This document shows, piece by piece, positions 1 through 7,868 of a DNA stretch of 64,000 bases. Below the pieces are notes generated by a model. It worked only from the letters and a program-made list of their open reading frames with translations, ran no database searches and was not told the DNA's origin. Within the stretch, counting starts at the first letter, position 1. Each line of letters starts with the position of its first letter. Source of the DNA: Pseudopontixanthobacter vadosimaris (GTDB lineage Bacteria; Pseudomonadota; Alphaproteobacteria; Sphingomonadales; Sphingomonadaceae); the NCBI RefSeq assembly GCF_012979275.1, contig NZ_JABASZ010000025.1, forward strand, positions 186,001 to 250,000. Direction: 5' to 3'. Made by a program: the position numbers and the translations under genes.

Positions 1-1124
1 TGGCGGACCATCCCGGCCCCGGCATCATCTACGCCCCCACCCGGCGCAAGGTGGAGGATCTGGCCAGCAGCCTCGCCGCCGCCACGCAGCGCGAGGTGCT
101 GCCCTATCACGCCGGCCTTCCGCCGGAACGCCGCGCGGCGAACCAGGCGGCTTTCGTCGCCAGCGAGGACATGGTGATGGTGGCCACCATCGCTTTCGGC
201 ATGGGCATCGACAAGCCCGACGTGCGCTTCGTCGCCCATGCGGGCATCCCCAAGAGCATCGAGGCCTATTACCAGGAAACCGGCCGCGCGGGGCGCGACG
301 GCGATCCGGCGCAGGCGGTGATGCTGTGGGGCGCGGGCGATTTCGTGCAGGCGCGCAGCCGCTTGCAGGAACTGGATACGGCGCGGCAGGCGGGTGAGCG
401 CACGCGGCTGGATGCGCTGGCGGGGCTGGTCGAGGCGCCGGGCTGCCGCCGCGCCATATTGCTCCGCCATTTCGGCGAAGACCCGCCGCCACGCTGCGGC
501 AATTGCGATAATTGCCTGAACCCGCCCGCGATGGTGGATGCCAGCGAAATGGCGCGCAAGCTGCTGTCGGCGGCCTATCGCACGGGGCAGAGCTTCGGTT
601 TCGGCCATTTGCAGAAAGTGCTGACCGGCGCGTCGGACGAACGCATCGAACAGCGCGGGCACGACCGCCTGAGCGTGTTCGGCATCGTCGATGCTGCCGA
701 GGCACCGCTGCTGCGTCCGCTGGCCCGCGCCCTGCAGGCGCGCGGGGCGCTGGTGGCCACCGATCATGGCGGCCTGGCGCTGGGCGGCGATGCGCGGGCC
801 ATATTGAAGGGTGAACAGGCGGTGGAGATGGTCCTGCCGCCGAAGCAGGATCGGCGCGGGGGCAGGGGGCGGGGCGGCACGCGCGACAATGCCGCGAACC
901 CGGTCGGAGACCCGCTGTTCGACGCCTTGCGCGAATTGCGGCGTGAGCTGGCGCAGGAAGCGCAGGTGCCCCCCTATGTCATTTTTCACGATTCGACGCT
1001 GCGCGAAATGGCTGCACAGCGACCGGCAAGCCGGGATGCCCTGTCGCGCATCGCCGGGGTGGGGGCGAAGAAGCTGGAAGCCTATGGCGATGCCTTCGTG
1101 GCGGCGATCCGCAATGCCAGTTAG
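1..1124 (+). CDS. recQ: ATP-dependent DNA helicase RecQ (3' part; 5' end outside window)
   Basis: The reading frame is open from the first bases of the window, so this is the C-terminal part of a longer gene, about 373 residues. RecQ unwinds DNA 3' to 5' during recombination and fork repair. Visible: the second RecA-like helicase lobe with motif VI ([10 protein letters not shown]), then the RecQ zinc-binding subdomain (a Cys in [11 protein letters not shown] followed by CGNCDNC), a winged-helix region ([20 protein letters not shown]), and a C-terminal HRDC-like domain ([31 protein letters not shown]). The full RecQ C-terminal architecture is therefore present. The gene ends at TAG; the next gene begins about 55 bp downstream with its own possible promoter. 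The identification is firm; the missing N-terminal half holding the Walker A motif cannot be judged from here. Confidence 0.95.
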   Translation, partial: ADHPGPGIIYAPTRRKVEDLASSLAAATQREVLPYHAGLPPERRAANQAAFVASEDMVMVATIAFGMGIDKPDVRFVAHAGIPKSIEAYYQETGRAGRDGDPAQAVMLWGAGDFVQARSRLQELDTARQAGERTRLDALAGLVEAPGCRRAILLRHFGEDPPPRCGNCDNCLNPPAMVDASEMARKLLSAAYRTGQSFGFGHLQKVLTGASDERIEQRGHDRLSVFGIVDAAEAPLLRPLARALQARGALVATDHGGLALGGDARAILKGEQAVEMVLPPKQDRRGGRGRGGTRDNAANPVGDPLFDALRELRRELAQEAQVPPYVIFHDSTLREMAAQRPASRDALSRIAGVGAKKLEAYGDAFVAAIRNAS

Positions 1125-1180
1125 ACCCGGCGCAAATTATCTTGACACTCCGTTAACCAATGTCGTTCAGATTGCAGTCC

Positions 1181-2179
1181 ATGGATAAGCCCGCCCGCAC
1201 CCCGTCAGAACGCCAACCCGCAGAGCGCATCTCGCTCGCCTGGCCGCTGGCGCTCGCGGCCCTTGCGGTCGCGGCTATCCCGATAGGGGCGCTGATGGCG
1301 CAGGAAAGCACGGCGGCGTTCACCGTCACCGAAACCGGGCGCGGCTTCGCCAGGCTTCAGGATGCCGTCGATTCCATCGGCGATGCGACCGGCACCATCG
1401 CCATTGCCCCCGGCACCTATCGCCAATGCGCGGTGCAGCAGGCGGGGCGGGTGTCCTATTTCGCCACCGGACCCGGCGCGGCGGTTTTCGACGGCACGAC
1501 CTGCGAAGGCAAGGCGGCGCTGGTGCTGCGCGGGCGCGAGGCCAGTGTCGTCGGCCTCACCTTTCGCGGCATGGCCGTGCCCGACATGAACGGCGCGGGC
1601 ATCCGGCTGAAACGCGGCGATCTGACGGTGGCGCAAAGCCGCTTCGAGGATAGCCAGCAGGGGATCCTGACCGCCGACGATCCGGCCTCGGCCATCATCA
1701 TCGACAAAAGCACCTTCAGCGGGCTCGGCACCTGCGAAGGTGCGGGCGGCTGCGCCCATTCCATCTATGTCGGCGATTACGGCATGCTCCGTATCACGCG
1801 CAGCCGTTTCGAGGCGGGAACCGGCGGCCATTATGTGAAGGCGCGGGCGGGCAAGGTCGAGATCGCGGGCAACAGTTTCGACGATTCGCGGGGGCGCGGC
1901 ACCAATTACATGATCGACCTGCCCGCGGGCGCTTCCGGTTCGATCACCGACAACTGGTTCGTGCAGGGCCGCGACAAGGAAAATTACTCCGCTTTCATCG
2001 CCATCGCTGCCGAACAGCAAAACCACAGCGCCGACGGCCTGCGGATCGCCGGCAATGATGCGCGGCTCGTGCCCGACCTGGCGCGCAATACTATCTTCGT
2101 CGCGGACTGGTCGGGCGACCGGCTGGAGATCGGGGAAAACCGCCTCGGCACCGGCCTGCAGGCGTTCGAACGCCGCTGA
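1181..2179 (+). CDS. right-handed parallel beta-helix repeat protein, membrane-anchored or exported
   Basis: A 332-aa protein of unknown specific function. An N-terminal hydrophobic stretch (WPLALAALAVAAIPIGALMA, about residues 21-40) is followed by short beta-strand/turn repeats with regularly spaced G, N and D typical of pectate-lyase-like right-handed beta helices: GLTFRGMAV, VAQSRFEDS, IIDKSTFSGL, ITRSRFEAG, IAGNSFDDS and ITDNWFVQG. Such folds occur in exported carbohydrate-active or surface proteins, but no catalytic motif was recognised. An in-frame ATG exists at 1160, but a TTGACA element at 1142-1147 would place a promoter across it, so the ATG at 1181 is preferred. The protein is probably periplasmic or surface-facing with an uncleaved or cleaved N-terminal signal. 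Confidence 0.75.
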   Translation: MDKPARTPSERQPAERISLAWPLALAALAVAAIPIGALMAQESTAAFTVTETGRGFARLQDAVDSIGDATGTIAIAPGTYRQCAVQQAGRVSYFATGPGAAVFDGTTCEGKAALVLRGREASVVGLTFRGMAVPDMNGAGIRLKRGDLTVAQSRFEDSQQGILTADDPASAIIIDKSTFSGLGTCEGAGGCAHSIYVGDYGMLRITRSRFEAGTGGHYVKARAGKVEIAGNSFDDSRGRGTNYMIDLPAGASGSITDNWFVQGRDKENYSAFIAIAAEQQNHSADGLRIAGNDARLVPDLARNTIFVADWSGDRLEIGENRLGTGLQAFERR

Positions 2180-2231
2180 CCTCGCGGAACCGCGCCTGCT
2201 CCCCGGCCGTTGAGGGCAAAAGGAGCATTAC

Positions 2232-2507
2232 ATGGCAGGCGGGTGGACGCGCGATGGCGCGGTTCAGGACCAGATCGACGATACGGTAAGCGACGCGGTT
2301 GCCGCGGCAAGGGCGCGCATGGCTGCGGCCAGTGCGTCCGGTTCGGGCGCGGAATATTGCGACGATTGCGGTGAAGCGATACCGGAGAAGCGCCGTATTG
2401 CGCTGCCCGGAACTCGCACCTGCGTGAATTGCCAGGGCACGCGCGACGGACAGGTGCGGCATAGCGCGATGAACCGCCGCGGCAGCAAGGACAGCCAGCT
2501 GCGATGA
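2232..2507 (+). CDS. DksA/TraR family C4-type zinc finger protein
   Basis: A 91-aa protein with the DksA/TraR C4 zinc finger: YCDDCGEAIPEKRR followed by TCVNCQG, so two CxxC pairs spaced about 20 residues apart. The N-terminal half is a short, probably helical segment, shorter than the coiled coil of full DksA, so this belongs with the small TraR-like members. Such proteins can bind in the secondary channel of RNA polymerase; whether this one does is inference. A good Shine-Dalgarno (AAGGAG) precedes the ATG by 6 nt. The stop overlaps the psd start as ATGA, which indicates translational coupling with phospholipid synthesis. Confidence 0.9.
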   Translation: MAGGWTRDGAVQDQIDDTVSDAVAAARARMAAASASGSGAEYCDDCGEAIPEKRRIALPGTRTCVNCQGTRDGQVRHSAMNRRGSKDSQLR

Positions 2508-3376
2508 GTGTCTTGAGCAAACCCTTCATCTGGTTGCAACATGCCTTGCCGCATCACGGCCTCTCCCGCTTCGCCGGACGCTTCGCCGCGAGCGAGAACC
2601 CGTGGATCAAGGATCTGCTGATCCGCCGCTTCATCCTCGCCTATAATGTCGACATGGGCGAAGCCGAACGGCCGGAACGCGATTACAGGAGCTTCAACGA
2701 TTTCTTCACCCGCACCCTGAAAGCCGGCGCCCGGCCCATCGCCGATGCCTCGCGACACGTGGTCAGCCCGGCGGACGGCGCGATCAGCCAGCTTGGCCGC
2801 ATCACCGGCGGGCGCATCGTGCAGGCCAAGGGGCGCGATTATTCGGTGCGCGAATTGCTGGGCGGCGATGCCGATCTGGCCCGGCGGTTCGAAGGCGGCC
2901 ATTTCGCCACGATCTATCTGTCGCCGCGCGATTATCACCGCGTCCACATGCCGGTGTCGGGAACGCTCGCTGCCACGATCTATGTTCCGGGGCAGCTGTT
3001 TTCGGTCAATGCCGCCACGGCGCAAGGGGTCGAGGGGCTGTTCGCCCGAAACGAACGGCTTGCCTGCATCTTCGACACCGGGATTGGCACGGTGGCCAGC
3101 GTGATGGTCGGCGCGATGATCGTGGCGGGTATCGAGACGGCCTGGTCCGGCCCGGTGGAACCGCATGGCAAGGCGCTGATCCGCTCCGTGCTGGCCGAAG
3201 CCGAGGGCGATGAAGCGCCGTCCTACGAAGCAGGGGACGAGATGGGCAAGTTCCTGCTCGGCTCCACCGTCGTGCTGTTGTTCGAGGAAGGCCGTATCGA
3301 ATGGCTGGCCGATTTCCGCGCCGGCGACAAGGTCCGCATGGGACAGGCCATCGCCCGCCGCCTCGACGCGGAGTAG
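2504..3376 (+). CDS. psd: phosphatidylserine decarboxylase proenzyme
   Basis: A 290-aa enzyme converting phosphatidylserine to phosphatidylethanolamine at the inner membrane. The self-processing site LLGST lies near residues 251-255; in this family cleavage between G and S creates the pyruvoyl group on the alpha chain, leaving a C-terminal alpha subunit of about 37 residues. Other family blocks are visible: YRSFNDFFTR, VSPADGAIS, YLSPRDYHRVHMP and LFSVN. The length matches the Escherichia coli-type enzyme. It overlaps the upstream DksA-like gene by 4 bp and ends 1 bp before the convergent ribA stop. No phosphatidylserine synthase gene is adjacent. Confidence 0.95.
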   Translation: MSVLSKPFIWLQHALPHHGLSRFAGRFAASENPWIKDLLIRRFILAYNVDMGEAERPERDYRSFNDFFTRTLKAGARPIADASRHVVSPADGAISQLGRITGGRIVQAKGRDYSVRELLGGDADLARRFEGGHFATIYLSPRDYHRVHMPVSGTLAATIYVPGQLFSVNAATAQGVEGLFARNERLACIFDTGIGTVASVMVGAMIVAGIETAWSGPVEPHGKALIRSVLAEAEGDEAPSYEAGDEMGKFLLGSTVVLLFEEGRIEWLADFRAGDKVRMGQAIARRLDAE

Positions 3377-3377
3377 A

Positions 3378-4442
3378 TCAGCGCAGCAAATGTCCGGCGC
3401 GGTCGCGCTTGGTATCGAGATAGCGCGCATTGTGCGGATTGGCCGGAAGCTGGTGCGCCACTCTCTCGACGATATGCGTGCCCGCCTGTTCCAGCGCGGT
3501 GACCTTCGCCGGGTTGTTCGTCATCAGGCGTATTTCCCGGATGTTCAGCAGGTCGAGCATGCGCGCCGCGACGGGGAAATCGCGCGCCTCCTCGGGCAGG
3601 CCGAGGCGGCGATTGGCATCCACCGTGTCGAACCCCTGGTCCTGCAACCTGTAGGCGCGCATCTTGTTTAAGAGGCCGATGCCGCGCCCTTCCTGCCGCA
3701 GATACAGCAGCACGCCCCAGCCGCCCCTGGCCGCTTCTTCCGCCATGGCGGCAAGCGCGGCATCGAGCTGCGGGCCGCAATCGCATTTCAAACTGCCGAG
3801 AATATCGCCCGTCAGACATTCGGAATGCAGGCGGACCAGCGGCACGCGGTCGCCATTCTGCTGGCCGATGATCAGGGCAACATGTTCGCGCAGATCGTCG
3901 GGGCTGCGGAAGGCGACGATCTCCGTGTCCTCCGCCGCCGCCACCGGCAGCCGCGCGCGGGTGGCGATGGCGAGCCGGGCCGGGTCGGCAAAGGCGTCGA
4001 GATCGGCGGGCGACACGTCTTGCGCTTCCCCCGCCCCGGTTGGATCGACCATGAAGGCGGGAAGGATGCCCGCGATCCGCGCCAGTTCCAGCGCTGCGAC
4101 CGCCGCTTCGTGCCACGGCAGCGGGGCGGCGCGGAACGGGCCCTTCATGGGCGAGGCAAGGTCGAGAGCGGGGTCGGCCACCGGCAAGGCGGCGGAAAGG
4201 TCGAAGGGCTCCACGCCCGCCATCAGCACCGGCGCATGAGGCGCAGCGGCAGCGCGCTGATTGCCGAGCTTCAGCGTCGCCGCGCGCGCCGCCGAGATCA
4301 GCAGGAACTCGGCTCTCGCGCCCGGAGCGATGGCAGTCTCCACCGGCAACAGGATACGCGTTTCGGCCACGCCGCCGCCCTGCGCCGCACATTCCACCGC
4401 GATCGGCCAGCCGTGGCGCAAGGCGTCGACCGCCAGCGCCAC
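3378..4442 (-). CDS. ribA: GTP cyclohydrolase II with N-terminal degenerate RibB-like domain
   Basis: First step of riboflavin synthesis: GTP to 2,5-diamino-6-ribosylamino-pyrimidinone phosphate. The C-terminal ~200 residues carry the GTP cyclohydrolase II signature SECLTGDILGSLKCDCGPQL, with three zinc-binding cysteines, then LRQEGRGIGLLNKM and LMTNNPAK. The N-terminal ~150 residues resemble 3,4-dihydroxybutanone-4-phosphate synthase (RibB) in layout (ALRHGWPIAV, LARIAGILPAFMVDP, ADLDAFADPARLAIATRARL) but lack the acidic DRENEGD-type active-site motif, so this half is probably inactive. The start is uncertain: the first usable codon is GTG at 4442, and the frame stays open upstream into the end of xthA with no ATG, GTG or TTG. 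It lies downstream of xthA on the same strand. Confidence 0.9.
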   Translation of the reverse strand: MALAVDALRHGWPIAVECAAQGGGVAETRILLPVETAIAPGARAEFLLISAARAATLKLGNQRAAAAPHAPVLMAGVEPFDLSAALPVADPALDLASPMKGPFRAAPLPWHEAAVAALELARIAGILPAFMVDPTGAGEAQDVSPADLDAFADPARLAIATRARLPVAAAEDTEIVAFRSPDDLREHVALIIGQQNGDRVPLVRLHSECLTGDILGSLKCDCGPQLDAALAAMAEEAARGGWGVLLYLRQEGRGIGLLNKMRAYRLQDQGFDTVDANRRLGLPEEARDFPVAARMLDLLNIREIRLMTNNPAKVTALEQAGTHIVERVAHQLPANPHNARYLDTKRDRAGHLLR

Positions 4443-4483
4443 CCGGCGCGACGGGGAGGGGCGGGAGGCGCTGCCGGTCCCGT

Positions 4484-5278
4484 TCAGAGATCGAACTCCG
4501 TCACCAGCGGCACGTGATCGGAAGGTTTCTCCCAGTCGCGGGCGCGTTCATGCACGCCATGCGCCACGGCCTGCCGGGCAAGCTGGGGGCTGGCCCACAT
4601 GTGATCCAGCCTGCGGCCCCGGTCGTTTCCCTTCCAGTCCTTCGAACGATAGCTCCACCAGCTGAAATAGCGTTCCGGGTCGCGGATATGTTCGCGGCCG
4701 ATATCGCTCCAGCCGTGGGCATCGCGGAAGCGGTCCAGTGTCTCGATCTCTATTGGCGTATGGCTGACGACCTTCAGCAATTGCCTGTGGTTCCAGACGT
4801 CGCTTTCCAGCGGGGCGATGTTGAAATCGCCGACGATCAGGGTGGGGCGATCGACCTTTTCCGCCCAGCGCGTCATCCGATCGAGAAAATCCAGTTTCTG
4901 GCCGAATTTCGCGTTCTGCTCGCGGTCGGGAATGTCGCCGCCGGCCGGTATATAGACATTCTCCACGATAACGCCCTGCCCGGCGCCGCCAAGCTCCACG
5001 CCGACATGGCGCGCCTCGCCATTGTCCTGCCAGTCGTGGCGGGAATGTTCCTTCAGCGGGATACGGCTGACGGTCGCCACGCCGTGATAGCCTTTCTGCC
5101 CGTGCACCGCCGTGTGGGTGTAGCCCAGCCTGGCGAAGGCTTCGAAAGGAAAGGTCTGCTCCACCGTCTTGATCTCCTGCAGGCACAGGACATCGGGCGA
5201 TTCCTCGGCGATGAAGCGTTCGACGATGGGCATCCGCAGACGGACGGAATTGATGTTCCACGAGGCAATTTTGACCAT
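4484..5278 (-). CDS. xthA: exodeoxyribonuclease III
   Basis: A 264-aa Mg-dependent AP endonuclease and 3'-5' exonuclease of base-excision repair. Family motifs in order: MVKIASWNINSVRLR (the metal/active-site Asn of WNINS), VLCLQEIK (the catalytic Glu), GYHGVATVSR, GDFNIAP (DxN), and RRLDHMWAS plus SDHVPL at the C-terminus (the Asp-His pair). The start at 5278 gives the usual family length and begins at the conserved MxKIxSWN. The frame is open further upstream to 5407, but that extension crosses a strong terminator hairpin and has no family similarity. ribA follows on the same strand after about 40 bp. Confidence 0.95.
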   Translation of the reverse strand: MVKIASWNINSVRLRMPIVERFIAEESPDVLCLQEIKTVEQTFPFEAFARLGYTHTAVHGQKGYHGVATVSRIPLKEHSRHDWQDNGEARHVGVELGGAGQGVIVENVYIPAGGDIPDREQNAKFGQKLDFLDRMTRWAEKVDRPTLIVGDFNIAPLESDVWNHRQLLKVVSHTPIEIETLDRFRDAHGWSDIGREHIRDPERYFSWWSYRSKDWKGNDRGRRLDHMWASPQLARQAVAHGVHERARDWEKPSDHVPLVTEFDL

Positions 5279-5367
5279 GGCGCGGCGATAGGGCGGCAGG
5301 CGCTGCATGTCTATCGGAGAGCGGCGCGGTTCCTTAGCGGCGCTGAAGCCGGGCGGGTGCAGGACGC

Positions 5368-5405
5368 AAAAAACCCTCGCGCCGGGGGCAGTGGCACGAG
5401 GGTTC
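5368..5405 (-). terminator. rho-independent terminator downstream of lolA
   Basis: On the minus strand an 11-bp stem (ACCCTCGTGCC pairing with GGCGCGAGGGT, one G-T pair) closes on a short C-rich loop and is followed directly by six T residues. It lies in the 301-bp gap between lolA (stop at 5580) and xthA (start 5278), so it ends the lolA transcript and implies that xthA has its own promoter in 5279-5367. The rest of the gap shows no gene. Confidence 0.8.
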
Positions 5406-5579
5406 ATTGTCAGCGTTCGTCACGCTTTGACGAAACGGCGTTGATGGAGGTCAGGGCAACAGGGGGGAAACCCGACTCCGACCGCTTCGTCATGAACTTT
5501 CTAGGCCCGCCCGGCTTGCCATGCCATGAACGATGCTGGCGGTGCGACGCGTATCCCGGGCATAATGCCGTCCAGCGGT

Positions 5580-6239
5580 TCAGCGCGGGCGACGGGACGA
5601 TTTACGCGGATCGCGATAGGTGAAGGCATTGTCGGCGACCGCCACCCCGTAGCGATGGTTTTTCAGGCGAACCGTGGTGCGCTGATTCTGCGCGTCCAGC
5701 GTGACCCAATTGGTCAGCTCCAGCCCGCCCGGCGCGGCGGCATTCCTGGTGAAGATCATCGTCATCACGCCGAATTCCGGCTTGTTCGGGTCGCGCACCT
5801 CGACGCTGACCACGTCGGGATTGCCGGTGGGCAGCAGCTTGCCGTATTTCTTCACGTCGCGCGACGGGTCGAGCAGGGCGCCCAGCGGCGAATTGGCGAT
5901 GGGCCAGCGCTGGACCTGGTTCACCTCGTAATCCACCAGCGTCAGCGACTTGCCGTTCGAAACCACCAGCATGGGCACGCCCTTCTGGTATTCGAACCGG
6001 ATCTTGCCCGGACGTTTCAGCGTCATCACGCCGTTCACGGCCTGCCCGTTGCGGTCGGTCTGCGTGAAACTGGCGCGCATGGTGGAAATGCCGCGCAATG
6101 CGGCAACGGCGCGGTCGAGATCCCCGGCAGCGGCAAGCGCCGGGGTGACCGGCAGCATCATGGCGGCAGAAGGGATGCCGATCGCAACGGCCGCCGCCAG
6201 CGCGATGCGCAGCGGCTTTCTGGCGATCATGTGCAGCAT
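5580..6239 (-). CDS. lolA: outer-membrane lipoprotein carrier protein LolA
   Basis: A periplasmic chaperone that takes lipoproteins from the LolCDE transporter to the outer membrane. The N-terminus is a signal peptide (IARKPLRIALAAAVAIGIPS, probable cleavage after TPALA). The mature part starts with a LolA pattern (DLDRAVAALRGISTMRASFTQTD, split here: a helix then MRASFTQ) followed by VMTLKRPGKIRFEY, a hydrophobic barrel strand pattern, and VSVEVRDPNKPEFGVMTMIF. An upstream in-frame ATG at 6287 would give a 26-residue n-region, so the Met at 6239 is preferred, giving 219 aa; neither has a clear Shine-Dalgarno. It is transcribed away from rpmG on the same strand and ends at a strong terminator. 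LolB and LolCDE are not in the window. Confidence 0.88.
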   Translation of the reverse strand: MLHMIARKPLRIALAAAVAIGIPSAAMMLPVTPALAAAGDLDRAVAALRGISTMRASFTQTDRNGQAVNGVMTLKRPGKIRFEYQKGVPMLVVSNGKSLTLVDYEVNQVQRWPIANSPLGALLDPSRDVKKYGKLLPTGNPDVVSVEVRDPNKPEFGVMTMIFTRNAAAPGGLELTNWVTLDAQNQRTTVRLKNHRYGVAVADNAFTYRDPRKSSRRPR

Positions 6240-6399
6240 AGGCGAATGCAGGATGCGTGTGTGCAAGATAGGAATGCTCCGTGTCATTGACTGCCATTCA
6301 TGGCGACGAAGCGTTGAACCGTCACTGAACCCCGCCGGTTCCGCAGGTTCATCATTCGGCCCCGGCCCGCCCGCCGACAGACCGGGTCCGGGACATGAC

Positions 6400-6418
6400 G
6401 CCCGCCGGTCAGGCGGGC
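6400..6418 (-). terminator. perfect hairpin downstream of rpmG (possible terminator)
   Basis: A perfect 7-bp inverted repeat (GCCCGCC / GGCGGGC) with a 5-nt loop sits 8 bp past the rpmG stop codon. There is no T tract on either strand, so it may only be a transcript-end stabilising structure. Confidence 0.35.
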
Positions 6419-6425
6419 GCTCGCA

Positions 6426-6593
6426 TCACTTGATCTTGGCTTCCTTGAACTCGACATGCTTGCGCACGACGGGATCATATTTGCGGAAAGTCATCTTTTC
6501 CGTGATGTTGCGCGGGTTCTTGGTGGTCGTGTAATAGAAGCCGGTGTCGGCGGTGGAGACCAGCTTGATCTTGACGGTTGCGGGTTTCGCCAT
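6426..6593 (-). CDS. rpmG: 50S ribosomal protein L33
   Basis: A 55-aa ribosomal protein of the large subunit. Translation of the minus strand gives [19 protein letters not shown], then YYTTKNPR and [20 protein letters not shown], the typical L33 sequence without the zinc-binding cysteines (C-minus form), at the usual 55 residues. It stands alone between lolA and arfB, which is common for rpmG in alphaproteobacteria. A hairpin follows the stop. Confidence 0.96.
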   Translation of the reverse strand: MAKPATVKIKLVSTADTGFYYTTTKNPRNITEKMTFRKYDPVVRKHVEFKEAKIK

Positions 6594-6781
6594 GGCGCTA
6601 TCCTGATGCTTTCGAAAAGCCGGTCGGGCTATGCCGCCAGCGAAGAGATAGGGTAAACAACATCGGGCGACGCATCGCGCCGCCCCTCATAGGCCCAGCG
6701 CCTTGGCCGAGGCCCGCGCATAAGTCAAGGCGGAGGTCGCTCGCCGTCGGTGCGGAAACGCAGGTTCGGCCAGGGGCCGCG

Positions 6782-7207
6782 TCAATAATCCACCTTGCCG
6801 CGCGCGGCCTTGACGGCTCCGCGGTTCTTCTTGCCGCGAATCCGCTTTTCCTTGTTGATGCGGTTGAGGCGGCTCTTCTTGCGCTGGCGCGGCTGGACAT
6901 GGGCCTGCCGCAGCAACTGGGCCATCCGCTCGCGCGCCTCGGTCCGATTCGCGTCCTGCGTGCGGTGGCTGCGGGCGGTCAGGACGATGTCGCCCCGTGC
7001 GGTCATCCGGGTTCCGGCCAGTCCCTTCAAGCGGCGAAATACCTGCGGCTGCAGGCGCAGGGCGAAGACATTCAGCCGCAACTGGACCGCAGTCGCCACC
7101 TTGTTGACATTCTGCCCGCCCGGTCCGGACGAGGCGATGAAGCTTTCCTCGGCCTCTGCCAATGCCTGTTCGAGCCAGGCTTCGTCCACCGGGCCGCCGT
7201 CAGCCAT
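6782..7207 (-). CDS. arfB: alternative ribosome-rescue factor / peptidyl-tRNA hydrolase ArfB
   Basis: A 141-aa release-factor-like protein that frees stalled non-stop ribosomes. The GGQ motif is present in SSGPGGQNVNKVATAVQL near residues 20-37, and the C-terminus is a long basic tail (RQRKKSRLNRINKEKR, GKKNRGAVKAARGK) that in ArfB enters the empty mRNA channel. The length equals the family norm. The start ATG at 7207 overlaps the end of the upstream pseudouridine synthase gene by 8 bp, so the two translation-linked genes are coupled. Confidence 0.93.
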   Translation of the reverse strand: MADGGPVDEAWLEQALAEAEESFIASSGPGGQNVNKVATAVQLRLNVFALRLQPQVFRRLKGLAGTRMTARGDIVLTARSHRTQDANRTEARERMAQLLRQAHVQPRQRKKSRLNRINKEKRIRGKKNRGAVKAARGKVDY

Positions 7208-7868
7208 CGGCGGCGCCCGGCCCTGCAAAACCCAAATCCGCAAATTCGCGCGGCAGCGGCGCGGTGGCGGCGATGGCGTCCTTGCCCTCGCGCGGAATGG
7301 CGAGGTCTGCCGCATGCAGCATCATACGCGCATAGGGTTGCCGTGCCCCGTAAAGCGGATCGCCCAGCAGCGGTGCGCCGAGGCCCGATGCCGCATGAAC
7401 GCGAATCTGGTGTGTCCGCCCGGTTTCGGGACTAAATTCCAGCAGGCTGTTGCCATTCGCGACCGCCAGACGCCGCCAATGGGTGACGGATGGCTTGCCC
7501 GCGCGCGCCGGGATCATGCGCCAGCCCTGCTTCTCGCTGCTGATCTTCGACAGGGCGAGCGTGATCGTGCCGCCCTCATCCGCGACTTCGCCAGCGATTA
7601 TTCCCAGATACCGTTTCGTCACCTGGCGGTCCTCGAATGCCTTGTTGAACCGCTTCAAGGCCTTCGGGTTACGGGCGAGCAGCAGGCAGCCCGACGTATC
7701 GGTGTCGAGCCGGTGCACGATGGCGGGCGGGCGGTGAAACCCCAGCTTCAGCGTTTCGAAATGGTCGCTGAGCGCCGGGCCGCCGCGGCGCGGGGTTTCC
7801 AGCGGCAGGCCGGCAGGCTTGTCGATGACGAGCGCCTCGCCGTCCTCGAACAGGATGGGTATGTTCAT
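7200..7868 (-). CDS. RluA-family pseudouridine synthase
   Basis: A 222-aa enzyme converting uridine to pseudouridine in rRNA or tRNA. The RluA signature HRLDTDTSGCLLLAR holds the catalytic Asp; VIDKPAGLPLE and SPETGRTHQIRVHAA are also typical. There is no N-terminal S4 domain, so it is a short, single-domain member; the specific target position cannot be told. Its ATG overlaps the pabB stop as ATGA, and its own 3' end overlaps arfB. Confidence 0.93.
   Translation of the reverse strand: MNIPILFEDGEALVIDKPAGLPLETPRRGGPALSDHFETLKLGFHRPPAIVHRLDTDTSGCLLLARNPKALKRFNKAFEDRQVTKRYLGIIAGEVADEGGTITLALSKISSEKQGWRMIPARAGKPSVTHWRRLAVANGNSLLEFSPETGRTHQIRVHAASGLGAPLLGDPLYGARQPYARMMLHAADLAIPREGKDAIAATAPLPREFADLGFAGPGAADG

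Noticed and set aside
5279-5407. Longer xthA start at 5407
   Set aside because: The extra 43 codons run through a terminator with a six-T tail and precede the conserved MVKIASWN start.
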